From an uncultured Verrucomicrobiota bacterium (GTDB lineage: Bacteria; Verrucomicrobiota; Verrucomicrobiia; Verrucomicrobiales; Akkermansiaceae), in the NCBI GenBank assembly GCA_937867415.1, contig CALMKO010000315.1:1-37778 (forward strand): a stretch of 37,778 nucleotides of DNA, given 5' to 3'. The position numbers and the translations under genes are program-made. Below the pieces are notes generated by a model. The model worked only from the letters and a program-made list of their open reading frames with translations, made no database searches and was not told the DNA's origin. This document shows positions 25,566 through 36,900 of this stretch, piece after piece (position 1 is the stretch's first letter; each line of letters starts with the position of its first letter).

Positions 25566-27332
25566 CTAATCGAGCAGGTTCGGGTAGTGTTTCCGGGCAA
25601 GATTCATCGAGAGATCGAGGATTTTCTGGCTGCGGGATTGGCGGAGGGCCTCGTCCGCCATGGCGGCGCACTCGGCATGGCTCAACGAGCGAATCGCCTG
25701 ACCCACGCGTGGAACCTGCTGCGGGCCCACGGAAAGTTCTTCGACGCCGAGACCTAACAAGAGGGGGGTGAGCCGGATGTCGCCGGCCATTTCGCCGCAG
25801 ACGCCTGTCCAGATGCCATTGGCCGTGGCGGCATCAATCGTCCTTTTAATCAGGCGGATGACGGCCGGGTGGGTCGGGCGGTAGAGCTCGGCGACGTGTG
25901 GATTCACACGGTCTGCGGCCACGGTGTATTGGATGAGGTCGTTGGTGCCGATTGAGAAAAAGTCCACTTCGGGGGCGAGCAGGTCGGCGCAAAGGGCAGC
26001 GGCAGGGACCTCGATCATGATGCCTACGGGAAGATCCCGGTCGAAGGGGACTTTTTCTTCCTCAAGTTCATCCATGCAGCGGCGGACCATGTCTTTGCCC
26101 CGCCAAACTTCCGACAGGCCTGATATCATGGGGAACATCAGGGCCACCTTGCCGTAGGCGCTGGCGCGCAAAACCGCCCGGATCTGCTCGCGGAACATCG
26201 CCGGGCGGGCGAGCGATACGCGGATTCCGCGCCAACCGAGAAACGGGTTGGGTTCCGGATCGGTGAGGGGTTCGACGGGTAGTTTGTCTCCGCCGGCATC
26301 GAGAGTCCGGATGATCACCATGTGGGGTGACATCTCGCGGGCGACCTTGGAGTAGGCGAGGGCTTGTTCGTTTTCATTCGGCATTTCCTCGCCATTGAGG
26401 AGGAGGAATTCGGTTCGATAGAGTCCGATGCCCTTTGCGCCGCTGCGCCTCACCAGTGCGAGCTCGTCTACCAGTTCGATGTTCGCGGAGAGCGTGAGGG
26501 GTCTGCCATCGACCGTTTCGGTCGCCGCGCCGCGCATGGCGTCCAAGGAGCTGCGGACCTTTTCCTTGGCGAGCATCAGGGTCCGGTAGCGCTCCAAGGT
26601 TTCCGGGGTGGGGAAGAGGATGAGCTTGCCGGTGTAGCCGTCGAGGATGGAGGGCGTGAGTGCGATGATGTCGATGACGGCGACATCGAGTCCCACCACA
26701 GCCGGGATTCCGAAGGCGCGGGCGAGGATGGCGGTGTGGGAGTTGACGCTGCCCTGCTCGGTCGCGAATCCGAGGACGTGGCGGCGGTTCATGGAGGCCG
26801 TGTCGGAAGGAGCGAGGTCGTAGGCCACCAGCACGTGTTGGTCATCGGGGCCTTGCGGGCGGACGTCGCCGGCGGCGTTGAAGTTCCGGAGGACCCGCTG
26901 TGCGACGTCCTCGATGTCGGCGGTGCGCTCGCGGAGGTAGGGATCCGGGATCCGGCGCATGGCTTCGAGGAAATTCTGCATGACCGCGTAGAAGGCGAAC
27001 TCGGCGTTTTGCTGGCGTTTGGAAATGGCCAGGAGGACGCGGTCAACCACCGAGCGGTCTTCAAGGATCATGACATGGGCCTCGAAGATCCCGCTTTCGT
27101 TGTCGCCTGAGAGGTCTTCGAGCCGGCTTTGGAGTTCGATCAGTTGGCGCTTGGTGACTTCGAGCGCCTCCTTGAAGCGTTGTTGTTCTGATGGGACTTC
27201 AGATTCCGGGATTTCATAGACTTCAGGAGCTGAAAACCCGCGGGCGACCACATGCACCGGAGCGATGGCAATCCCGGGGGAGGCAGGGATCCCCTCGTAG
27301 ATAATTTCTGGCGCATGGACTCCCTTGGGCAT
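25566..27332 (-). CDS. ptsI: Phosphoenolpyruvate-protein phosphotransferase (PTS enzyme I)
   Basis: A 588-aa protein from the ATG at 27332; the frame is open further upstream but those residues do not fit the family. Enzyme I takes phosphate from PEP and passes it to HPr. The N-terminal phosphohistidine domain has GSVNSHTAILARAFGIPAVV with His199 as the phosphorylated residue; the usual GG(R/K)TSH reads QGSVNSH. The C-terminal PEP-binding barrel shows GIGLYRTEFLLL, FLGWRGIRVSL, IGTNDLIQYTVAADR and the active-site cysteine motif GVCGEMAGD. Length fits. No HPr or sugar-specific enzyme II gene is adjacent, so it may serve a regulatory PTS or distant partners. A T-run hairpin ends the transcript. 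The MFS gene lies 115 bp upstream on the same strand. Confidence 0.93.
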   Translation of the reverse strand: MPKGVHAPEIIYEGIPASPGIAIAPVHVVARGFSAPEVYEIPESEVPSEQQRFKEALEVTKRQLIELQSRLEDLSGDNESGIFEAHVMILEDRSVVDRVLLAISKRQQNAEFAFYAVMQNFLEAMRRIPDPYLRERTADIEDVAQRVLRNFNAAGDVRPQGPDDQHVLVAYDLAPSDTASMNRRHVLGFATEQGSVNSHTAILARAFGIPAVVGLDVAVIDIIALTPSILDGYTGKLILFPTPETLERYRTLMLAKEKVRSSLDAMRGAATETVDGRPLTLSANIELVDELALVRRSGAKGIGLYRTEFLLLNGEEMPNENEQALAYSKVAREMSPHMVIIRTLDAGGDKLPVEPLTDPEPNPFLGWRGIRVSLARPAMFREQIRAVLRASAYGKVALMFPMISGLSEVWRGKDMVRRCMDELEEEKVPFDRDLPVGIMIEVPAAALCADLLAPEVDFFSIGTNDLIQYTVAADRVNPHVAELYRPTHPAVIRLIKRTIDAATANGIWTGVCGEMAGDIRLTPLLLGLGVEELSVGPQQVPRVGQAIRSLSHAECAAMADEALRQSRSQKILDLSMNLARKHYPNLLD

Positions 27333-27447
27333 GGTCTGACGCCAGTATGGTGGAGCCCGGCGAGGAGATACAAGATTCAATTTACCGGAGGCTCCCGAGC
27401 CGCGGGGTGGAAACAAGTCCCGCGTGGGGGTGTCGCGTTTTCATGAA

Positions 27448-28758
27448 TCAAGGAATGGAGGGAGGTTCGGCGTCTGCGGGTGCATTCGTGGCGGGGCGGG
27501 TTAAGCCCGCCCAAACGAACAGCCCTGCAAGGATCACTGCGAACGCGGGCACCTGCCAGAACAAGGCACGGGCCAGGGCTTCGCCTGCGGGATGGTCCGG
27601 GAAAGCGGCGAGCATGCGCGAAAAGGCAAGGCTGAAGAGTCCATAGCCGAGATTGAAGGCCAGTCCTTTGACGGAGAGCACGGTGGCGCGTTGTGAGGAG
27701 TCCGCTGCGGCATGGAGCGCGCGGCTGATGGTGAACCCAAGGAAGCCCATGGTGGTCATCAAGAGCATGGCAGGCAGGATTCCAAAAACGGGCCAGGCAG
27801 GCGCGAGAGCCGCCAGGCCGATGAGGGTGATGGTGGCGGCGATTCCGAGATTGGCGAGCGTGCTGAAGCGGCGGTTCAAATTCGCGGCGATCGCCGGCAC
27901 GAACCAGCCCAGGATTCCGAGGGCTGCGCCGATGAAGCCATAGGTCCACTCGGGGAGGTCGATGAGGCGGTAGTAGCTGCTGTTGATGGTGGCGAAGTTT
28001 CTTACGATGGAATCGATGGCGAGCCCGATGACCACGACCCCGAGTGTTTTGGGGTGGGTGAAAACCCAGCGGGCGGTTTTCAAGGTGAGTTTGATGGCGC
28101 TGAGGCAGGGGTTGCCAGCATGGGCGTGATGGCTGCGCGGGGGCTCTACCATCGCCAGGGTGGTGATCAGACAGAGGAGCGCCTGACCGAGGACGACAGC
28201 GACGGGCAGGCGGTGGGCGATGTCTGAGGTGACTTGCAGACTTGCAGGTAGCAGGCTGTTGAGGGGTTCTGGATTGTAAATCAAGGCACCGAGAATCATC
28301 GCGATCACATAGCCGATCGAGCGCCAGCGCATCGCGGTGGCTAGCAGGTGGTCCCACGCGGCGGCGCGTTCCTGCGCGGGGAGCGAATCGTAGGCGAGTG
28401 CTTCGTCCGCACCGCTTGCGCAGGCTTCTGATAGGCCTGAGCAGACGCGGTTGATGATGCACAAGGCGAGCAGGGTGCCACCTCCATGACGTGGTGCGAG
28501 GAGGAGGCAGAGCATTTCCACGATCATCAGCCCGGAGGCCGCGACGAGGAGTTTCTTTCTACCGATCACATCCGCGAGCGCGCCGGAGGGGACTTCGAAG
28601 AGAAAAATGGTCGCCGCCCAGATCAGGTTGAGTAGGACGAATTGATCCAGCGTAAGTCCGAGATCGAGAAATAGAATGGCCAGAACCGGGTAGTAGGCCC
28701 TGGCATTGTAAAACACGGTGAACCGGACGAAGCGGCCGGGATTTCCTGATAAATCCAT
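27448..28758 (-). CDS. MFS transporter
   Basis: A 436-aa protein with about 12 hydrophobic helices. The family motif A lies between helices 2 and 3 as GALADVIGRKKLL (about residues 59-71), preceded by IFLFEVPS. A hydrophilic central loop (EPPRSHHAHAGNP) splits the two halves. This places it in the major facilitator superfamily; the substrate is not apparent. Drug or metabolite export and sugar uptake are both possible. It starts 6 bp after the stop of the DEAD-box helicase gene, so both are on one transcript. The N-terminus (MDLSGNPGRFVRF) is short and compatible with the start at 28758. The C-terminal tail is Pro/Ala-rich. Confidence 0.88.
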   Translation of the reverse strand: MDLSGNPGRFVRFTVFYNARAYYPVLAILFLDLGLTLDQFVLLNLIWAATIFLFEVPSGALADVIGRKKLLVAASGLMIVEMLCLLLAPRHGGGTLLALCIINRVCSGLSEACASGADEALAYDSLPAQERAAAWDHLLATAMRWRSIGYVIAMILGALIYNPEPLNSLLPASLQVTSDIAHRLPVAVVLGQALLCLITTLAMVEPPRSHHAHAGNPCLSAIKLTLKTARWVFTHPKTLGVVVIGLAIDSIVRNFATINSSYYRLIDLPEWTYGFIGAALGILGWFVPAIAANLNRRFSTLANLGIAATITLIGLAALAPAWPVFGILPAMLLMTTMGFLGFTISRALHAAADSSQRATVLSVKGLAFNLGYGLFSLAFSRMLAAFPDHPAGEALARALFWQVPAFAVILAGLFVWAGLTRPATNAPADAEPPSIP

Positions 28759-28764
28759 GCCGAT

Positions 28765-30477
28765 TTAGCCGCGATCACCGGGGCCGCGGTCCACGTCCAT
28801 GCGGAACGGGCGGCCGCGCAGGCGGGCGCTTTTGGTGCGATCCATCACCTGCGCGACGAATTGATCCGGCACATCGACCAGGGAATGCTTCGGGAAGAGC
28901 GAGATGCGGCCGAGGCAGCCATCCGGCAGGCCGACTTCACGGTAGAGCATCCCGACGATTTCCTTGGCCATGACGCCGTGGGTCTTGCCAAGCGAGAGGA
29001 AGAGGCGCGTCATGCCGGCCTCGGAGCCCGGGCCTGTGCTGCGCGGTGCGCGCTCGAAGCGTTCCTGGCGCGGGCCGCGGTCGTCGCGTTGATGATTCTC
29101 GTGGTGGGTGTCGCGCTGCGGGCGAGAGTCGGGGCGGGCTTTGCGCTCCGGTTCGCGATCCTCTTCGATGGCGGACCCTTCGCGCCCGCTGGCTTCGCGG
29201 ATCATGGTGACGAGTGCCCCGGCGATGTCGGTGGGAGTGTGACCTTGCTCTAACAAGCGGTCGATATTGTCTTGGTAGCTTTCAAATTTTCCGGATTCGA
29301 GGCGTTCTTTGAGGTCGTCGAAAATCAAGTCCGCTCGGCGGCCCTCGACCTGCTCGACGGAGGGGATGCGCTCGCGTTTGATCACGCTGCGGGTGTAGCG
29401 CTCGATGGATTGCATGCGATAGATTTCGCGTCCATAGACAAAGCTGACCGCCCGTCCCGAGCGGCCGGCACGACCGGTGCGGCCGATGCGGTGGACGTAG
29501 TCCTCGGGGTCGGTGGGCAGGTCGTAATTGAAAACGATGTCGATCTCATCAATGTCGAGTCCGCGGGCGGCGACGTCGGTGGCGACGAGGATTTCCACGG
29601 CTCCGTCGCGGAAGCGTTTGAGGACGCGCTCGCGCATTTGCTGGGTGATGTCACCGTGGAGGCGGTCGGCGGCATAGCCGCGGTTGACGAGATCCTCGGT
29701 GCACTCGTCCACGGAGCGCTTGGTGTTGCAGAAGACGATGCCGAGGCGCGGCGGGTTCATGTCGAGGATGCGGGAAAGCACCTCGACCTTGGAGCGCTGG
29801 CGGACTTCGAAATACGATTGTTCGACGGTGGAGACCGTGCGGGCCTTTTGCTGGATTTCGATGATTTCCGGGCTGTTTCCGAATTTTTGAATCAGGCGGG
29901 AGACGCCTGGGTTCATGGTTGCGGAGAAGAAAAGCGTTTGGCGGGTAGGGGGAAGGGCGGCGAGGAGTTCGTCCATTTCGTCCTTGAAGCCCATGTCTAA
30001 CATCCGATCCGCCTCGTCGAGCACGGCCATCTTGATACGCGAGGCGTCGAAGCTGCCGCGGCGGAGGTGGTCGAGCAGGCGTCCCGGGGTTCCGACGACC
30101 AGTTGGGCACCGTTCCGCAGGGCGCGGAGTTGGCGGTCGATGGGAGCGCCGCCGTAAACCGGGGTGGCTTGGAGTCCTTGCATTTTGGCTCCGAGGCGGT
30201 GGACTTCCTCACAGACTTGGACGGCCAGTTCGCGGGTGGGGCAGAGGATGAGGACCTGGGGATAGGCGAGCTTGACGTCGAGGTTGGCGAGCGCGGGCAG
30301 GGTGAAAGCCGCGGTTTTGCCGGATCCGGTGGCGGAGAGGCCGACGAGGTCCTTGCCGAGAAGGGCGGGAGGAATGCTCATCGCCTGGATGGGTGATGGA
30401 CGCTCGTAGCCGAGAGTTTCGATGGCGGCGAGCAGGGTATCGGGCAAGCCGAGTTCGGAGAAAGGAGGCGTATCCAT
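28765..30477 (-). CDS. DEAD-box ATP-dependent RNA helicase with DbpA-type RNA-binding domain
   Basis: A 570-aa RNA helicase. The Q-motif region is at 23-32 ([10 protein letters not shown]). Motif I is ATGSGKTAA at 49-57, motif II is [11 protein letters not shown], motif III is SAT, and motif VI is [13 protein letters not shown]. After the RecA-like pair there is an Arg/Asp/Glu-rich linker (about 420-475) and a C-terminal DbpA-like RNA-binding domain ([20 protein letters not shown] and [15 protein letters not shown]). This layout fits the DeaD/CsdA-type helicases used in ribosome assembly and mRNA turnover, often cold-induced. The ATG at 30477 gives a normal N-terminus. It is the first gene of an operon with the MFS transporter (6 bp apart). 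Between it and leuB upstream is a 345-bp gap holding the leuB terminator. Confidence 0.93.
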   Translation of the reverse strand: MDTPPFSELGLPDTLLAAIETLGYERPSPIQAMSIPPALLGKDLVGLSATGSGKTAAFTLPALANLDVKLAYPQVLILCPTRELAVQVCEEVHRLGAKMQGLQATPVYGGAPIDRQLRALRNGAQLVVGTPGRLLDHLRRGSFDASRIKMAVLDEADRMLDMGFKDEMDELLAALPPTRQTLFFSATMNPGVSRLIQKFGNSPEIIEIQQKARTVSTVEQSYFEVRQRSKVEVLSRILDMNPPRLGIVFCNTKRSVDECTEDLVNRGYAADRLHGDITQQMRERVLKRFRDGAVEILVATDVAARGLDIDEIDIVFNYDLPTDPEDYVHRIGRTGRAGRSGRAVSFVYGREIYRMQSIERYTRSVIKRERIPSVEQVEGRRADLIFDDLKERLESGKFESYQDNIDRLLEQGHTPTDIAGALVTMIREASGREGSAIEEDREPERKARPDSRPQRDTHHENHQRDDRGPRQERFERAPRSTGPGSEAGMTRLFLSLGKTHGVMAKEIVGMLYREVGLPDGCLGRISLFPKHSLVDVPDQFVAQVMDRTKSARLRGRPFRMDVDRGPGDRG

Positions 30478-30822
30478 GGCAAATATAAGTCAAATTCCCG
30501 CGTCGTCAGTCGTTGTTTCGCGCCGGGCTGGGAGGCTATGGATGATTTTTGGGATAAAACAAGCACGGATGTGAAACGAAAGACATTTCCGCCTGGATTG
30601 CTCTTCATGCGGCCGGGCAGCTATGGGGGATTTGGAAACTTCGCCGGGCAAGTGGCGTCCAAGCGCTGCATCATGGGCGAAAAAAAGCGGCCCGACCGAT
30701 CATCCCCAGGGAAAACCCATTAACCCCGGGGCATCTCAGTCGGACCGCCTAGTTGTGTCGCGACAAATCAAAACACAGCAACTCGCGTGCCAGTTTTGAA
30801 ATGGAAAATAAAATTTCGGATT
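30478..30822. other. Gap between leuB and helicase gene
   Basis: The 345 bp contain a T-run hairpin that ends the leuB transcript (30680-30748). The remaining 200 bp (30478-30679) should hold the helicase promoter and leader; cold-shock helicases often have long leaders. I see no coding frame worth calling. Confidence 0.5.
30680..30748 (-). terminator. Intrinsic terminator downstream of leuB
   Basis: On the minus strand GCGGTCCGAC (30739-30748) pairs with GTCGGGCCGC (30687-30696), a 10-bp stem with one mismatch, followed at once by seven T residues (30680-30686). Inside the 42-nt loop a second near-perfect stem forms (30704-30711 with 30723-30730). It lies 75 bp after the leuB stop. Confidence 0.75.
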
Positions 30823-31968
<1,146 letters not shown>

Positions 31969-32062
31969 TCAGTGGAGAATCGCGGGAGGGGGAAAGCTGA
32001 TAGATCAGTTCTTGGAAGCTTCGCTTGCGGATGGCCCGGGATGCGTGCATGTTCCGCGCATC

Positions 32063-32359
32063 ATGCAGGCTGTTACCGATCGTTTGAAAAATTTCCTCCA
32101 ATATGTGGCGGTCAGTTTGATCGACGAACCCGCCAAGGCGCAGTTGAAGGTTGCGGAATTGGGCCCGAAGAAACTGCGTTTCAAGCTCATCCTTGCGCAG
32201 CCGGATGTGGCCATGTTGATCGGGAGGAATGGTTTCACGGCATCGGCGATTCGCAGCATCCTCAAGGCTGCGGCGGATCGGGAAGGGGTGCAGGTGAGTT
32301 TGCAGATCCATTCCCAGGAGGAAGAGGCTGAGTTCCAGGCGCGCGAGGGAGCGAGTTGA
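32063..32359 (+). CDS. KH-domain RNA-binding protein (KhpA-like)
   Basis: A 98-aa protein from the ATG at 32063. An N-terminal helix (QAVTDRLKNFLQYVAVSLID) leads into a KH domain with the RNA-binding loop LIGRNGFTASAIRSILKAAA (52-71), where IGRNG stands for the GxxG loop. A short acidic tail ends it. It fits the KhpA/YlqC type of small KH proteins, which bind RNA and in Gram-positives pair with KhpB; the usual length is about 75-80 aa, so this one has a slightly longer tail. The frame remains open upstream to 31496, but that part is antisense to leuB. The gene is divergent from leuB and converges on oppD, with 9 bp between stops. Confidence 0.8.
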   Translation: MQAVTDRLKNFLQYVAVSLIDEPAKAQLKVAELGPKKLRFKLILAQPDVAMLIGRNGFTASAIRSILKAAADREGVQVSLQIHSQEEEAEFQAREGAS

Positions 32360-32368
32360 CAAAAAGGA

Positions 32369-33349
32369 TTAGGCGGTGGCCAGGCAGCCGGGGCAGTTCT
32401 GCGCGAAGTGCCCGGGGTGGATTTCTTCGAGTAGGGGAGGATGGGCGGTGAGGCAGAGTTCGGGTTTACCGATGCGGTTGCGCGGGTGGAAGGCGCAGCC
32501 TGGAGCTGGCCGGGATAGATCAGGAGGCAGTCCCGGGATCGTATAGAGTGGTGTGCCTTTCGGGTGGATCGCGGGGATCGACTTCAACAACGACCTCGTG
32601 TAAGCGTGCAACGGATTGCGGAAAAGTTCCGATTTTTCCGCGCTTTCGATGATTCTCCCTGCATACATGACGTTGATGTGATCGCACATTTCCGACACTA
32701 CGGCGAGATCATGGGTGATGAAAATGACGGCAGTTCCGAGTTCTTTTTGGCGGTCCCGGATCAGGTCGAGCACCTGCTTTTGCACCGTCACGTCGAGCGC
32801 GGTGGTGGGCTCGTCACAGATCAGGAGTTCAGGACGGGTGATCAGCGCCATCGCGATCATCACCCGTTGGCGCATCCCGCCCGAGAACTCGTGGGGGTAG
32901 GAGTGAATGCGTTTTTCCGGGTCCGGGATGCCGACTTCCGCCAAGGCGTCGATGGCGCGGATGAGGGCCTTGGCGCCGCGGCATTTCTCGTGTAGGGCAA
33001 GGGGTTCGGTGAGTTGGTCGCTCACCCTCATGAAGGGATTGAGCGAGGTCATCGGATCCTGGAAGATCATCGAAATGCGCTTGCCTCGGATTTTCCGGAG
33101 CGCTTTTTCAGGGGCTTCCAAGAGGTCCATATCTCCGAAAAAGGCCCTGCCGCTGTGAATCCGTCCGGGAGGTTGGGGGATCAGGCCTAACAACGAATAA
33201 CAAGTGACGGATTTCCCCGAGCCGGACTCACCGACGATGCCCAGTGTCTGCCCTTGGTCCACTGAGAACGAGACGTCCTCCACCGCATGGACCACCCCGT
33301 TGCGGGTGTGGAATCGCGTGGTGAGGTTCTTGACGGCTAACAGCGGCAT
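32369..33349 (-). CDS. Oligopeptide/dipeptide ABC transporter ATP-binding protein (OppD/DppD type)
   Basis: A 326-aa ABC ATPase from the ATG at 33349; the frame opens at 33376. Motifs: Walker A GESGSGKS, Q-loop region SMIFQDPMTSLNP, signature SGGMRQRV, Walker B LLICDEPTTALDV and a switch histidine in FITHDLA. The C-terminal oligopeptide-specific extension is PAPGCAFHPRN to FAQNCPGC and has four cysteines, as expected of the metal-cluster-bearing OppD tails, but the usual PRC reads PRN. It powers uptake of peptides or nickel with two permeases, an OppF-type partner and a binding protein. None of these is adjacent in this window. Downstream it converges with the KH gene. The small membrane gene ends 10 bp upstream on the same strand. 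Confidence 0.9.
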   Translation of the reverse strand: MPLLAVKNLTTRFHTRNGVVHAVEDVSFSVDQGQTLGIVGESGSGKSVTCYSLLGLIPQPPGRIHSGRAFFGDMDLLEAPEKALRKIRGKRISMIFQDPMTSLNPFMRVSDQLTEPLALHEKCRGAKALIRAIDALAEVGIPDPEKRIHSYPHEFSGGMRQRVMIAMALITRPELLICDEPTTALDVTVQKQVLDLIRDRQKELGTAVIFITHDLAVVSEMCDHINVMYAGRIIESAEKSELFRNPLHAYTRSLLKSIPAIHPKGTPLYTIPGLPPDLSRPAPGCAFHPRNRIGKPELCLTAHPPLLEEIHPGHFAQNCPGCLATA

Positions 33350-33359
33350 GGGGGGTGTG

Positions 33360-33692
33360 TTAGAAAGGCTTGGCAAGTCCGAGCCAGGCGGATGCGGCGG
33401 CGGCGGCGATGCAGAGCGCCAATACCGCGGGCGCGGGGAGGACCTTGCGTTTGGCGAAGACAGGCGCGACGCCGATGAAGAGCCAGAGTCCCAATTTTAC
33501 CATCCACCAATAGGCGTCCATGGGTGGTTTCTTGAGCATGGCGAAGCCGATGAGCAGGATGAAGACGAGCGAGATTCCGTGGAGGATCGAGGCGCTTTTT
33601 GCCCGTGATCCGCCGAGGATGGTGGCACCGAGAGAGCTGAAAAGTGCGAAAACGCCGGCGAGGTGAAGTGTTTTGAGTAAAAATGGATCCAT
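33360..33692 (-). CDS. Small polytopic membrane protein, unknown
   Basis: A 110-aa protein from the ATG at 33692; an in-frame TTG at 33698 would add two residues. It has about four hydrophobic helices: FLLKTLHLAGVFALFSSLG, ILHGISLVFILLIGFAML, WWMVKLGLWLFIGVAPVF and VLALCIAAAAASAWLGLA. Early His and the overall size recall the SirB/CopD-like small membrane proteins, but I see no decisive motif. It ends 10 bp before the OppD-type gene on the same strand, so the two are likely co-transcribed. Function unknown. Confidence 0.7.
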   Translation of the reverse strand: MDPFLLKTLHLAGVFALFSSLGATILGGSRAKSASILHGISLVFILLIGFAMLKKPPMDAYWWMVKLGLWLFIGVAPVFAKRKVLPAPAVLALCIAAAAASAWLGLAKPF

Positions 33693-33734
33693 ATTCAAAG
33701 GGCTGCGGTGAGTCTCACCCCGTTTTGCGAGGAA

Positions 33735-33890
33735 TCAAGCAAGTTCCCAAGGGGAGGGTGGATGAGAGGGGGTGCTTCCGGCTTCCGTGGTTCTTGTCCA
33801 GCACCAGAGCGTGGGCTTGAGTTCGGCGCGGGCGGCTGTGGCGAGGGCCTGTGCGTCTGCTTCGGGTTTTAGGTAGTAACTCCTGAATCG
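33735..33890 (-). pseudogene. Possible 3' gene remnant
   Basis: A 51-codon minus-strand frame with no ATG, opened by a TAA at 33891-33893. It reads YYLKPEADAQALATAARAEL then KPTLWCWTRTTEAGSTPSHP and ends PSPWELA. Composition and the high GC at third positions look coding. It lies between the HsdR stop and the small membrane gene. I do not recognise the family. It may be the tail of a gene lost during turnover beside the restriction locus, or a chance frame. Confidence 0.3.
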
Positions 33891-33968
33891 TTAAAAATGG
33901 GTTGGTTTTGGTGGAAGCGCTCAACGGACAGGCGTCGGGTGGTTCTGGCAGCCGGGACATAGGGGCTG

Positions 33969-36900
33969 CTAGGAATTTGCTTTTGGGGCGAAGGCCGTTG
34001 AAAGAGCCGGTGGCCAGTCCTGAGGCGGGGAAAAGGGGCTTGTCACCTTCGGCAGCGTCTCCTCCAGCGTATGGAAGAGGCCGTCGATGATGTTGGGTTT
34101 GCCTGCGAAAAGTCCCTCCGGACCGCCGGCGTGGATGCTGCTGAAGGGGGCCTCGTAAAGGGCGGCGGGTTCCATAAAACCTCGGGCGGTGAGTTGGTCG
34201 ATGACGAGTTCAACGAAACGCATCTGCGGGGCGTTGAGGCTGCGGTCCGCGAGAAAGGTTGCGAAGGCGGCTTTGGCGGCGCTGCGGTCCATGCCGACGA
34301 TGCGGCGAACGAGGTGGGCCAGCGTGGGAACCTCGTGGAGCTGGAGCATGCTGGTTAGCAGACGCTCGCCTTCATCTTCACCGATGGTGAGTAGCGTGGT
34401 CTCCAAGGACTGGAGATCGGTCGGGGTGAGTGGCTGGTTGTTGCGGAGGCGTTGGATGGCAATCTCGTCCTGATGGCTGCGGAGGTAATCCTCGACCTTC
34501 TTGGCGTATTGGTTGCCGGTCATCTTGGGCATGTAAATGCCCACTTCCTCGCGGACACCGATGATCTCGTCCTTGAAGTTGGTGTAAACGATCTTGCGCT
34601 TGGACTTGTCGATAAACTGAACGAGGCCGCGCAGGCGGAGGCGGAGGTCTTCGAGTGCCGCGAGATCCATGCCTTCCCAGAACTCGGTGGTTTGAAGGGC
34701 GCGGAGGTATTCAAGCTGCTGTTTGACTGCGGGGATGCCGTCCTTTTCCTCAAGGCTGGCGGCGATCTCGATGACTTTCTTGCGGACGGACTCGAAGGGC
34801 CCGGTATCTTTCTTGATCAAGGCGATCTGCATCCGCAGGGCACTGAGGTCGAAGAAGCGGGCTTCGATCTCATCGGTTGCGATCTGGCTGGGCAGTCCGG
34901 CGACGTGGAATTCGATGTCGTGGATGTCTGAATCCGTTAGCGATTCCCATGCTGCGGGATTCTTGAATCTTTCGACATGCTGGAGGTGGGCGCGCACCAT
35001 GAAGTTGTCCGGGTTCATGCTGCTGACTTCACCGTGCAAGGTGCTTGCAAGAGTGGTGCGGAGTGCGCCGGAGGACTCCAACTCGGGAGTTCTTTGGACG
35101 GCTGCGAGGAGTTGAACGCGGCTCTTGAAGAGGCGGGTGCCGAGAGCCTCACCGCCACTGCCTTCGATGCCGTTGGGGTTCTCGCGGAAGAAGTCGAAGT
35201 TGAAGCAGAAGTCGAAGATGCGGAAGTGTTCCTTGTGCTGGTCCGGGCCGAAGAGGTTTTTGCAAAGGCGGGTGCCGCGGCCGATCATCTGCCAGAACTT
35301 GATCTTGGAATAAACCGGCTTGAAGAAGACCAGATTGACGATCTCCGGCACGTCGATGCCAGTGTCTAACATGTCCACGGAAATGGCGATGTGCGGGGCT
35401 TTGTCCTTCTGGGAAAAATCGTCGATGAGGCTTTGCGGGTATTTCGCGTAGTTGTCGATCACGCGGGCGAAGTGTCCGGCGTATTGCGGGTAGTGGAAAT
35501 TGAAGCGCTGCTCGATGAAGAGCGCGTGCTCATGATTGCGGGCGAAGATGATGGTCTTGCCGAGGCGGTCGCCACCTTCAACTTTGAGGCCTTCCTCCAT
35601 CAGGTGCTGAAGCATTTTATCCACCGTGTCGGTGTTGAACAACCAACTGTTGATCGCGGAGGCCTGCACCGTGTCCGCGACGCCGATGTCGCCGTTGTTG
35701 TCGCCCCAGTCGAGGGATTCCCATTCCGCTTTCTCCGCATCGCTGAGGTCATCGTAGTGAATGCCATCGCGGGGGAATTTGAGATCCACTTGCCGGACCT
35801 GGGGCGGCACGAGGAAACCGTCGCTGACCGCCAGATCGAGCTCGTAGGCGTCGGTGGGCACGCCTTCCTCAAGGTCAAACAACTCGTAGGTATTCTTGTC
35901 CACCTGTTCACGCGGGGTAGCGGTGAGCCCGACGAGTAGGCAGTCGAAGTAGCGGAAAATCTCGCGGTAGCGCTGGTACACCGAGCGGTGTGCTTCATCG
36001 ATGATGATCAAATCAAAATGCCCGACACCGAAGCGGGCGGCGCCGCCGTCGGTGACGTCGATGAGTCCCATCATCGTCGGATAGGTGCAGACATAGACGC
36101 GGCCCTCGGTGTTCTTTTCCGTGACGAGATTCACGGGGCTGGAATCCGGTAGGTGTGCTTTGAAGGCATTCCCGGCTTGGTTGACCAGAGAGATGCGGTC
36201 GGCGAGGAAAAGCACGCGCTTGGCCCAATTTGCCCGCTGGAGGACATCCACGAGGGCGATGGCCATGCGGGTTTTGCCGGTCCCGGTGGCCATGACGAGC
36301 AAGGCCTTGCGCTGCTTCTTGGTGAAGTGTTCGCAGATGCTGGAGATGGAGCGTTTCGCATAGTAGCGCTCGACGATCACGCCATTGATCGGAACCGTCT
36401 TGAAGGGCTTGCGGGTGCTGCGGCGGAGGATGAGGCGGGCGAGTTCCTCCTTCTTGTAGAATCCGGACACGCGGCGCGGTGGATAGGCGGTATCATCCCA
36501 GATCCATGTCTCGTAGCCATTGGTGTAAAAGATGACCGGGCGCTGGTCATACATCTTCTCAAGGCAATCGGCGTAGAGCTTCGCTTGCTGCTGGCCCACG
36601 CGGGCGTCCACTGTGGTTTTCTTGGATTCCACGATGCCGAGCGGCTTGCCGTCATCGCCCCAAAGCACGTCGTCCACGTAGCCCTTGCCGACTTGGTTCG
36701 GCATTCCGGTCACTTCGAATTCCTTGTCACGCTTCTGGTCGAGCGGCCAACCGGCGCGTTTGAGTTCGAGGTCGATGAGATAGTGACGGGTTTCTGTCTC
36801 GGTGTAATCGTGGGTGTCCGGCTTTTTCTCCGCTGCGGCCTTGGCTTCCGCGAGCTGGGAGCGGAGGGCTTGAAGCTCGGAATCGAGAGCGTCTTTTTCC

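Noticed and set aside
26364-27110. 248-aa plus frame opposite the enzyme I gene.
   Set aside because: Acidic, Gly/Asp/Val-rich antisense shadow of a well supported gene.
27377-28462. 361-aa minus frame overlapping the MFS gene.
   Set aside because: Arg/His/Pro-rich out-of-frame shadow; the MFS frame has clear helices and motif A.
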